Assembly (NCBI GenBank): GCA_021848165.1
Contig: JAJZMW010000045.1
Location: forward strand, 1-8,024
DNA: 8,024 nt
Direction: 5' to 3'
Source: Thermoplasmata archaeon
GTDB taxonomy: Archaea > Thermoplasmatota > Thermoplasmata > Lutacidiplasmatales > UBA184
The notes under the pieces: model-generated
Seen by the model: only the letters and a program-made list of their open reading frames with translations
The model's database searches: none
What the model was told of the DNA's origin: nothing
Position numbers and translations under genes: made by a program
Shown: positions 1 to 5,483 of the stretch, one piece after another
How positions within the stretch are numbered: the stretch's first letter is position 1
How the letters are laid out: the number at the start of each line of letters is the position of its first letter

Positions 1-923
1 GTTTGCCCCCGGTCGTTGACGAGGATGGCCCCGGTCCGGCCGTCCACGCGCACCCCGGCCTCTCCGAGATCGAGGGACCCCGTCTCCGCTCGCTTCCCGA
101 TGGTCACGAAGAGGCGCTCCCCGACGAGCGTCTCGCGGTTCCCTCCGGATTCGACGGTCAGGCGCAGTTCGGTCGGAGAGCTCGCGTCCAAGGAGAGGGC
201 CTTGGTCGAGGTCTTGACGACGATCCCGAGCGCCAGCAGGTGACGCGTCAGCTCCCGCGCGAGGTCCGCCTCGAGGCCGGGGAGGAGCTGGTCCATCATC
301 TCGACGATCGTCACGGAGACCCCGACCCGGGCGAGGAACTCTCCGAGCTCGCACCCGCTCACCCCGCCGCCGAGCACGAGCATCGAGCGGGGGAGCGAGG
401 GGAGCGAGAGGAGATCCGTGGCGGTCAGCACGCGGGTCCCGTCCGGCTCGAACCCTTTCAGGCGGATCGGGACCGCGCCCGTGGCGATGATCGCGTGCGA
501 GAAGTCGATCCGCTCCTGGCCCCCGTCCTTCGCCGTGAAGATCGCCGACTTGGGCCCGGAGAACCGCGCCTCGCCCAGGAGGACGGTGACCCCGGCCGAC
601 TTGAGCAGCGACTGCACCCCGGCCTGCTCCTTTTGGACGACCGACTCCTTCCACGCCATCGCCCGGGGGAGATCGAACGTCGCGCCCGGGGCGAGGACCC
701 CCATCGCTTCGCCATCGGTCCGCAGGAGGTGGTAGAGCTCGGAGGCGTAGATGAGCGCCTTGGACGGGATGCACCCCCGATTGAGACATTCGCCTCCGAG
801 CGCCTCCCGCTCGACGAGGAGCGTGCGTCGGCCGAGCTGTCCGAGCCGGATCGCGGCCATGTACCCTCCCGGTCCGCCGCCGATGACGAGCACGTCGGCC
901 TCGCGAGAGTAGGTTCCGGCCAT
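1..923 (-). CDS. lpdA: Dihydrolipoyl dehydrogenase (E3), 3'-truncated by window edge
   Basis: This is the flavoprotein E3 of the 2-oxoacid dehydrogenase complex, which reoxidises E2-bound dihydrolipoamide and reduces NAD. The 307 visible residues begin MAGTYSREADVLVIGGGPGG, an FAD-binding Rossmann motif (GGGPGG at 15-20). The redox-active disulfide motif GGECLNRGCIPSKAL follows, with Cys46 and Cys51. Around residues 144-150 there is an ATGA segment, and the second (NAD-binding) Rossmann motif GGGVSGCELGEF lies at 185-196. The family is usually about 460 residues, so the C-terminal interface domain with the catalytic His-Glu pair lies outside the window. The ATG at 923 is preceded by a GGAG element six bases upstream and sits 10 bp after the stop of E1-alpha copy B, making it the last visible gene of the operon. 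The family is certain; a dedicated role in this complex is inferred from position. Confidence 0.95.
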   Translation of the reverse strand, partial: MAGTYSREADVLVIGGGPGGYMAAIRLGQLGRRTLLVEREALGGECLNRGCIPSKALIYASELYHLLRTDGEAMGVLAPGATFDLPRAMAWKESVVQKEQAGVQSLLKSAGVTVLLGEARFSGPKSAIFTAKDGGQERIDFSHAIIATGAVPIRLKGFEPDGTRVLTATDLLSLPSLPRSMLVLGGGVSGCELGEFLARVGVSVTIVEMMDQLLPGLEADLARELTRHLLALGIVVKTSTKALSLDASSPTELRLTVESGGNRETLVGERLFVTIGKRAETGSLDLGEAGVRVDGRTGAILVNDRGQ

Positions 924-929
924 CGTGAG

Positions 930-933
930 CTCC
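930..933 (-). promoter_or_regulatory. Ribosome binding site of the E3 gene
   Basis: Reading the minus strand, GGAG lies six bases before the ATG at 923, in the 10-bp gap after the stop of the upstream E1-alpha gene. It supports this start for E3. Confidence 0.55.
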
Positions 934-1995
934 CTAGGGCGTCCCGCCCGCGTACGGGTCCGAGAGCGGGGCGGCAAAGACGTCTTCGAGGAGGGTCGCC
1001 GGGGCGGGGGGCGGCGTCGCCTCGGCCTCCTCGATGGCGGCGCGGACCGTCCGGTCGGCCGTCGCCTCCACCTCCGCCTGCGCGGCGAGCGGGAGCCAGC
1101 CGTGGCGGTCCAGCCATTCGGAGTAGCGTCGCACGGGGTCGTGGGCCCGCGCCCGCTCGTTCCAGTCGGTGGGCTGGTAGCGGGTGGGATCGTCCGAACT
1201 CGAGTGCGCGGTCATCCGGAAGACCCGGAGCTCGAGCAGCGTCGGGCCCCCCCCGCTCCGCGCGAGGTCGAGGGCGCCCCCGATCGCCTGCCAGACCCGG
1301 AAGAGATCCGTCCCGTCGATCCGCTTCCCGTCGAAGCCGTACGCCCCCGCCTTGGAGGCGAGCGTGGGGGCGGCGCTCTGACGCTCGACGGGCATCGAGA
1401 TCGCCCACTGGTTGTTGGCGCAGAGGAAGACCACGGGAAGCCGATCGACCCCGGCGAAGTTGAGGCCCGCGTGGAAGTCGTTCGAGCTGGTCGCCCCGTC
1501 GCCGAAGAACGCGAGCGCGACGGCGGGGACCCGGCGGGCGCGCATCGCGCGGGCCGCTCCGACCGCCTGCGAGATCTGCGTGCCGATCACCGACGACATC
1601 GAGACGTAGTGAACCTCCGCGGCCGTGGGATGGCACGGCATCTGCCGGCCCCGGGCCGGGTCCCGGGCCGTCGCGAAGAGATGCTGCACGTAGGTCCCAA
1701 GGGCGTGGCCCCGGACCAGAGCGACCAGCTGCTCGCGCAGGCCGGGGAAGATCCAATCCTCCCGCGAGGAGAGGAGCCCCGCGGCTACGTTGATCGCTTC
1801 GTGGCCCATCGCGGCCCCGTAGAACCCGATCCGACCCTGGCGCTGGAGCGCCTGCATCCGGGCGTCGAGCGCGCGACTGAGCGCCATCCACTCGAAGGCC
1901 CGGCGGGCCCGATCCCGCGCGGACGGTCCCCACGCTCGCGCGACCTCCGCGGGATCTTGCGGCAGCGGGACCGGCGCGGGCGCCGCGGCGCTCAT
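934..1995 (-). CDS. 2-oxoacid dehydrogenase E1 component subunit alpha, second copy (copy B)
   Basis: A 353-residue thiamine diphosphate-dependent E1-alpha subunit, which forms an alpha2-beta2 heterotetramer with E1-beta and decarboxylates a 2-oxoacid. The thiamine diphosphate/magnesium motif starts at GDGATSSN (165-172) and ends at the Asn pair 194-195 (CANNQWAIS). The conserved His and phosphorylation-loop-like motif is HSSSDD (264-269), closer to branched-chain than to pyruvate dehydrogenase alpha subunits. SSVIGTQ (134-140) matches the potassium-binding loop of branched-chain E1-alpha, but with Val where copy A has Pro. The ATG overlaps the E2 stop (ATGA at 1992-1995) and no good Shine-Dalgarno is seen, so translation is probably coupled to E2. 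It is clearly paralogous to the gene at 4253-5332 but well diverged, for example GFYGAAMGHE against GFYVPASGQE. All key residues seem intact, so it is probably a functional alternative alpha subunit. Its substrate is unknown. Confidence 0.93.
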   Translation of the reverse strand: MSAAAPAPVPLPQDPAEVARAWGPSARDRARRAFEWMALSRALDARMQALQRQGRIGFYGAAMGHEAINVAAGLLSSREDWIFPGLREQLVALVRGHALGTYVQHLFATARDPARGRQMPCHPTAAEVHYVSMSSVIGTQISQAVGAARAMRARRVPAVALAFFGDGATSSNDFHAGLNFAGVDRLPVVFLCANNQWAISMPVERQSAAPTLASKAGAYGFDGKRIDGTDLFRVWQAIGGALDLARSGGGPTLLELRVFRMTAHSSSDDPTRYQPTDWNERARAHDPVRRYSEWLDRHGWLPLAAQAEVEATADRTVRAAIEEAEATPPPAPATLLEDVFAAPLSDPYAGGTP

Positions 1996-3269
1996 GCCAT
2001 GTCCGCGAAGAGCCGGTGCGGGTCCTCGAGGTTCGCCTTCACGACGGCGAGGAACTGCGCGGCGACGATCCCATCGAGCATCCGATGGTCGACCGAGATG
2101 GAGAGGTTCATCAGGTCGGCCGGGCCGATCGAGCCGTCCGATCGATAGACCGGCCGGCGGACGATCTTGTGGACCCCCAGGATCCCGACTTCGGGGTAGT
2201 TGATGATCGGGGTCGCCAGCACCCCGCCCAGCGCCCCGAGGCTGGTGATCGTGAAGGTCGACCCCGTGAGCTCCGCGCGCGTGAGCTTTCCCTCGCGTCC
2301 TCGCTCCGCGAGCCCCTGGATCTCCCGGGCGAGGAGGAGGACGCTCTTCGTGTCGGCGTTCCGGACGACCGGCACGATCAGGCCCTCCGGGCCCGCGACC
2401 GCGATGCCGATCTGATAGGCCGAGTGGACCCACAGTTCGCCGTGCTCGTCGTCGACGGTGGCGTTGAGGTTCGGTTGCTCGCGCAGGCCCTGGACGACCG
2501 CTTTGACGATGAACGGCAGGTAGCTCAGGCGCACGCCTTGCTTCTCGACATGGGGGGCCATCCGGTCCCGGAGGCGAACGAGCTCCGAGACGTCGATCTC
2601 CTCGACGTAGGTGAAGTGGGCGGCCTTGTGCTTCGACTCGGTCATGTGCTCGGCGATGACGCGTCGGATCCCTCGGATCGGGATCCGCGTGATCGAGTCC
2701 GGGCCCTCGGACCGGGCGGGAGCGGTCGCGGTCCGAGCGGGCGCGGTCGGTGCCACGGGCGCCGCCGGGATCGGGACCGCTCCGGCGGGGAGATCGCTCT
2801 CGAGGATTCGTCCGGCCGGCCCGCTTCCTCGAACGCGGGAAAGGTCCACGCCGAGTTCGGCGGCCCGACGCCGCACGAACGGCGAGGCGAGGATCCGGTC
2901 CGGAGGCGACGACGAGGCGGGCGCCGCGGGGCCGGCGGGGGCCGGCGCGGTCGACGGCGTCGCCGAGGGAGCGGGAGAGCCCCGCGCGGGAGCCGACAGA
3001 GGAGCGGGCGGCGCGGCGCCCGTACCGGCGCTCCCCGTGTCGATCGTCACGAGGAGGCCGCCGACCTTGACCTTCTCGCCGACGGCGGCGTGCAGCCGGA
3101 CCACGCGGCCGGTCTTCGGAGAGGGGATCTCGACGTTCGCCTTGTCGGTGAGCACGCTCACGAGCGGGGCGTCCTCGCGGATCGCCTCCCCTTCGCGCAC
3201 GAACCACTGGACGATCTCGCCTTCGGCGACCCCCTCGCCGATGTCCGGGAGCCGAAACTCGTAGGCCAT
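1992..3269 (-). CDS. Dihydrolipoamide acyltransferase (E2) of a 2-oxoacid dehydrogenase complex
   Basis: A 425-residue E2 core subunit that takes the acyl group from E1 on its lipoyl arm and transfers it to CoA. Domains in order: one lipoyl domain (about 1-77) with the lipoylated Lys43 in LTDKANVEIPSP; an Ala/Pro-rich flexible linker (about 78-124); a peripheral subunit-binding domain (about 125-160, from RILASPFVRRRAAELG to GPAGRILESDL) that holds E1 or E3; a second Ala/Pro linker; and the catalytic acyltransferase domain (about 190-425). The active-site motif is DHRMLDG (394-400), with His395 and Asp399. Length and the single lipoyl domain fit archaeal, Gram-positive and branched-chain type E2. 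HFTYVEEIDVSEL (218-230) resembles branched-chain E2 more than pyruvate E2. It starts 9 bp after the E1-beta stop behind a strong GGAGG and overlaps the next gene by ATGA. Confidence 0.96.
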   Translation of the reverse strand: MAYEFRLPDIGEGVAEGEIVQWFVREGEAIREDAPLVSVLTDKANVEIPSPKTGRVVRLHAAVGEKVKVGGLLVTIDTGSAGTGAAPPAPLSAPARGSPAPSATPSTAPAPAGPAAPASSSPPDRILASPFVRRRAAELGVDLSRVRGSGPAGRILESDLPAGAVPIPAAPVAPTAPARTATAPARSEGPDSITRIPIRGIRRVIAEHMTESKHKAAHFTYVEEIDVSELVRLRDRMAPHVEKQGVRLSYLPFIVKAVVQGLREQPNLNATVDDEHGELWVHSAYQIGIAVAGPEGLIVPVVRNADTKSVLLLAREIQGLAERGREGKLTRAELTGSTFTITSLGALGGVLATPIINYPEVGILGVHKIVRRPVYRSDGSIGPADLMNLSISVDHRMLDGIVAAQFLAVVKANLEDPHRLFADMA

Positions 3270-3274
3270 CGCCC

Positions 3275-3279
3275 CCTCC
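3275..3279 (-). promoter_or_regulatory. Ribosome binding site of the E2 gene
   Basis: Read on the minus strand, TAGGAGGGGGCGATG joins the E1-beta stop (TAG), a GGAGG that begins on the last base of that stop, and the E2 ATG five bases further on. The site fixes the E2 start and suggests the ribosome passes directly from one gene to the next. Confidence 0.6.
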
Positions 3280-4256
3280 TACCCGCTCCGCACGGTCGCG
3301 CGCGCGGCGTGGGCGACCCGGGCGGCGTTCGGGAGGTAGACGTTCTCGAGGGCGTAGGGGAACGGCGTGTCGAAGCCGGTCACCCGCGCGATCGGGGCCT
3401 TGAGGGAATAGAACGCCTTCTCGGCGAGGATCGCGCTGAGCTCCGCCCCGAACCCGCAGAATCGCGCCGCCTCATGGACGACGACCGCGCGGCCCGTCTT
3501 CTCCACGCTCGCGAGGACGGTGGCTTCGTCCAGCGGCACGAGCGTGCGGAGATCGACGACCTCGGCCGAGATCCCCTCCCCGCGGAGCGCCTCCGCGGCT
3601 TCGGTCGCGACCGGCACCATCGCCCCGTAGGCGAAGATCGATACGTCATCGCCCGGGACGACCGTGCGAGCCGACCCGAACGGGACGCGGTGATCGCCGT
3701 CGGGGACCTCCCCCGACACCGCGCGGTAGATGCGCTTCGGCTCGAGGAAGATCACCGGGTCCTCGTCGTGGATCGCCGAGAGGAGAAGGCCCTTCGCATC
3801 CGCGGGTGTGGACGGGATCGCGACCTTGAGCCCCGCGGTATGGCAGAAGTACGCCTCCGTGCTCTGCGAATGGTAGAGGCCGCCCTTGATCCCCCCGCCG
3901 TACGGGGCGCGGACGACCACGTGGCACGGATACTGTCCCCCGCTGCGGAAGCGGAACTTCGCGAGCTCGCTCACGATCTGATCGAAGGCGGGGTAGATGA
4001 AGTCGAGGAACTGGATCTCCGCCACCGGTTTGAGGCCGTAGAGCGCCATGCCGATCGCGGTCCCGACGATCCCGCATTCGGAGAGAGGGGTGTCGATGAC
4101 CCGGTCGGGGCCGAACTCCTTGATCAGACCCTCGGTCGCCCGGAAGACCCCCCCGTCCACGCCGACGTCCTCGCCGAGGACGAGGACGTCCGGGTCCCCC
4201 TTCATCGCCTCGTGAAGCCCGCGATTGACCGCCTGCACCAACGTCATCTCCGTCAT
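3279..4256 (-). CDS. 2-oxoacid dehydrogenase E1 component subunit beta
   Basis: A 325-residue beta subunit of the heterotetrameric E1 decarboxylase, the usual length for the family. The N-terminal pyrimidine-binding domain carries LGEDVG with Glu29, the residue expected to activate the thiamine diphosphate aminopyrimidine. It continues with TPLSECGIVGTAIGMAL (56-72) and the active-site loop GGLYHSQSTEAYF (125-137), with conserved His129. The C-terminal transketolase-type domain includes DLRTLVPLD (235-243) and VHEAARFCGFGAE (260-272). The start chosen is the ATG at 4256, which overlaps the stop of E1-alpha copy A (ATGA, 4253-4256); an AGGAGGGAGTGAT stretch lies just upstream inside that gene. 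A second in-frame ATG three codons on is a less likely start. It is the only E1-beta in the window, so both alpha copies may have to share it. Confidence 0.96.
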   Translation of the reverse strand: MTEMTLVQAVNRGLHEAMKGDPDVLVLGEDVGVDGGVFRATEGLIKEFGPDRVIDTPLSECGIVGTAIGMALYGLKPVAEIQFLDFIYPAFDQIVSELAKFRFRSGGQYPCHVVVRAPYGGGIKGGLYHSQSTEAYFCHTAGLKVAIPSTPADAKGLLLSAIHDEDPVIFLEPKRIYRAVSGEVPDGDHRVPFGSARTVVPGDDVSIFAYGAMVPVATEAAEALRGEGISAEVVDLRTLVPLDEATVLASVEKTGRAVVVHEAARFCGFGAELSAILAEKAFYSLKAPIARVTGFDTPFPYALENVYLPNAARVAHAARATVRSG

Positions 4257-5332
4257 GGTCGGATCACTCCCTCCTGGACCAGCCGCTCGAACGCCGCCTT
4301 CTCCTCCTCGAGCTGCGGGGTCCGTCGCGCGAACGTGTCCTCGAAGAGCGTCGCCGGTGCGACCGGGGGCACGGCCTCGGCCGCCTCGATCGCCTGGGCG
4401 ATCTGCGCGCGCACTTCGTCGAGGAGCGCGGCGTCCTTCGCCTCCGTCCATTGGCCGGAGGAGAGGAGCAGTTCCTTGAGCCGAAGGATCGGGTCGCGGC
4501 GCTTCCACGCCTGCAGTTCCTCGTCGGCGCGGTAGCGCCGCGGGTCGTCCGAGGTCGAATGCGGGCCGTAGCGGTAGACCTGCGCTTCGATCAGCGTTGG
4601 CCCCTCGCCCCGGACGGCGCGTTCGCGCGCGCTCCGCACCGCTCGATAGACCGCGTCGACGTCGGTCCCATCGACGACGACCCCCGGGAACCCGTACGCC
4701 TCGGCCTTCTGGGCCAGCGTCGAGCTCCGTGTCTGGCGCTCCCGGGGCAGCGAGATCGCCCATTGATTGTTCTGGCAAAAGAAGATGGTCGGCGTCCGAA
4801 AGACCCCGGCAAAGTTCATGCCGGCGTGGAAATCGTTCGAGCTGGTCGCGCCGTCCCCGAAAAACGTCGCGGTGACGGTCGCCGCCTTCCGCCGCTGGAT
4901 CGCCATCGCCGCTCCCACCGCTTGCGTGATCTGGGTGCCGATCGGGCTCGAGGCGACGACGAAGTTCTTGTCGCGGAAGCCGTAGTGGTTCGGCATCTGG
5001 CGGCCCTTCATGATGTCCTCCGCGTTGCCGATGAACTGGTCGAGGAGCGTCCGGAACGGGATCCCCCGCCACAGCGCGAGACCGATCTCCCGGTAGGCCG
5101 GAAAGATCCAGTCGTCGGGTTCGAGGGCGGCCGCGCATCCGATCTGGGCCCCTTCTTGCCCCGACGCCGGGACGTAGAATCCGATCCTCCCTTGGCGCTG
5201 CAGCGAGAGACACCTCTCGTCGATCGCCCGAGAGAGCACCATGGTGCGGTAGAAGGAAAGTCGCTGCTCCGCAGAGAGGGGGGTCGCCCCGGAATCGAGG
5301 GGTGCGGATGGCGGGGAGACCGCGTTGGCCAT
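4253..5332 (-). CDS. 2-oxoacid dehydrogenase E1 component subunit alpha, first copy (copy A)
   Basis: A 359-residue E1-alpha subunit and the first gene of the operon. The thiamine diphosphate motif runs from GDGATSSN (159-166) to Asn188-Asn189 (CQNNQWAIS). SSPIGTQ (128-134) matches the potassium-binding loop of branched-chain E1-alpha. HSTSDDPRRYR (258-268) is close to the HSTSDD phosphorylation-loop motif of mitochondrial branched-chain E1-alpha and unlike the HSMSDP type of mammalian pyruvate dehydrogenase. GFYVPASGQE (51-60) is typical of the family. The ATG at 5332 has GAGGT eight bases upstream and a TATA-like box about 40 bp upstream. Its stop overlaps the ATG of E1-beta, a pairing expected for subunits made in equal amounts. 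Substrates are most likely branched-chain 2-oxoacids, possibly also pyruvate; sequence alone does not settle this. Confidence 0.95.
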   Translation of the reverse strand: MANAVSPPSAPLDSGATPLSAEQRLSFYRTMVLSRAIDERCLSLQRQGRIGFYVPASGQEGAQIGCAAALEPDDWIFPAYREIGLALWRGIPFRTLLDQFIGNAEDIMKGRQMPNHYGFRDKNFVVASSPIGTQITQAVGAAMAIQRRKAATVTATFFGDGATSSNDFHAGMNFAGVFRTPTIFFCQNNQWAISLPRERQTRSSTLAQKAEAYGFPGVVVDGTDVDAVYRAVRSARERAVRGEGPTLIEAQVYRYGPHSTSDDPRRYRADEELQAWKRRDPILRLKELLLSSGQWTEAKDAALLDEVRAQIAQAIEAAEAVPPVAPATLFEDTFARRTPQLEEEKAAFERLVQEGVIRP

Positions 5333-5340
5333 GACGAGAG

Positions 5341-5345
5341 ACCTC
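5341..5345 (-). promoter_or_regulatory. Ribosome binding site of E1-alpha copy A
   Basis: GAGGT on the minus strand lies eight bases before the ATG at 5332 and supports that start. It also implies a leadered transcript, which fits the predicted short 5' leader of about 15 bases. Confidence 0.5.
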
Positions 5346-5363
5346 GACGGCGCGCCGAGCGAG
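5343..5363. repeat. Palindrome at the predicted operon transcription start
   Basis: A perfect 10-bp palindrome, CGGCGCGCCG (5348-5357), is flanked by CTCG on the left and CGAG on the right, set off by one and two bases. It lies between the operon's TATA-like box and the ATG, close to where transcription should begin, which is a usual place for an archaeal repressor site. GC-rich palindromes arise easily in such a genome, so an operator role is only a suggestion. Confidence 0.35.
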
Positions 5364-5370
5364 GCACGTC

Positions 5371-5380
5371 TTATAACTTT
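5371..5380 (-). promoter_or_regulatory. Archaeal-type promoter (BRE-TATA) of the oxoacid dehydrogenase operon
   Basis: The minus strand reads AAAGTTATAA, a ten-base A/T-rich stretch that stands out in otherwise GC-rich DNA. AAAG could serve as the transcription factor B element and TTATAA as the TATA box. Archaeal transcription normally starts about 25 bases downstream, here near 5347, leaving about 15 bases of leader containing the ribosome binding site. A bacterial -10 reading is possible, but no matching -35 stands out. Confidence 0.5.
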
Positions 5381-5397
5381 GGGGGCGGCGTTCTACC

Positions 5398-5416
5398 GCG
5401 CGGCATCGCGCCGCGC
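5398..5416. repeat. Inverted repeat upstream of the operon promoter
   Basis: Perfect 7-bp arms GCGCGGC and GCCGCGC flank a 5-base centre. The element lies about 20 bp upstream of the operon's TATA-like box, where an archaeal activator could bind. No T-run follows on either strand, so it is not an obvious terminator. In DNA this rich in GC, chance occurrence is a real alternative. Confidence 0.3.
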
Positions 5417-5439
5417 TCCCCGACCCTCCCGAACGGGCG

Positions 5440-5476
5440 AGGACCCCCTCAGGTATTTCTCGGGTGGCGGGGTCCT
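5440..5476. repeat. Spaced inverted repeat around the start of the transposase-derived gene
   Basis: Perfect 8-bp arms AGGACCCC (5440-5447) and GGGGTCCT (5469-5476) are separated by 21 bp, about 29 bp centre to centre or nearly three helical turns. The dyad centre falls on the TATA-like GTATTT, and the right arm ends eight bases before the GTG start. It could be an autoregulatory site of the encoded DNA-binding protein, or a reshaped remnant of an IS end. Both readings are inference. Confidence 0.35.
5453..5459 (+). promoter_or_regulatory. Possible promoter for a leaderless GTG start
   Basis: GTATTTC is the only A/T-rich patch between the operon promoter and the plus-strand gene. Its centre lies about 28 bp before the GTG at 5484, the spacing expected if transcription starts on the first codon. 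No Shine-Dalgarno is seen before this GTG. The match to a TATA consensus is weak. Confidence 0.3.
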
Positions 5477-5483
5477 ATAGAGC

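Larger units (their letters stand above)
5333..5483. other. Divergent intergenic control region
   Basis: These 151 bp are the only substantial non-coding stretch in the window. They separate the minus-strand oxoacid dehydrogenase operon from the plus-strand transposase-derived gene and must hold both promoters. A TATA-like box and ribosome binding site for the operon, a weaker TATA-like box for the plus gene, and three inverted-repeat structures are listed separately. No small gene or RNA gene is seen. Confidence 0.7.

Noticed and set aside
934..1995. The second E1-alpha as a pseudogene.
   Set aside because: The frame is intact at normal length, the thiamine diphosphate motif and conserved His are present, and it is tightly overlapped with E2.
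2016..4535. An 839-codon open frame on the plus strand opposite E2, E1-beta and the end of E1-alpha A.
   Set aside because: It is antisense to genes with complete family motifs, and its product is a low-complexity Arg/Asp/Gly-rich sequence with no recognisable domain. In DNA this rich in GC, stops are rare in the opposite frames.
5398..5416. A transcription terminator hairpin.
   Set aside because: It lies upstream of both divergent genes rather than after one, and no T-run follows on either strand.
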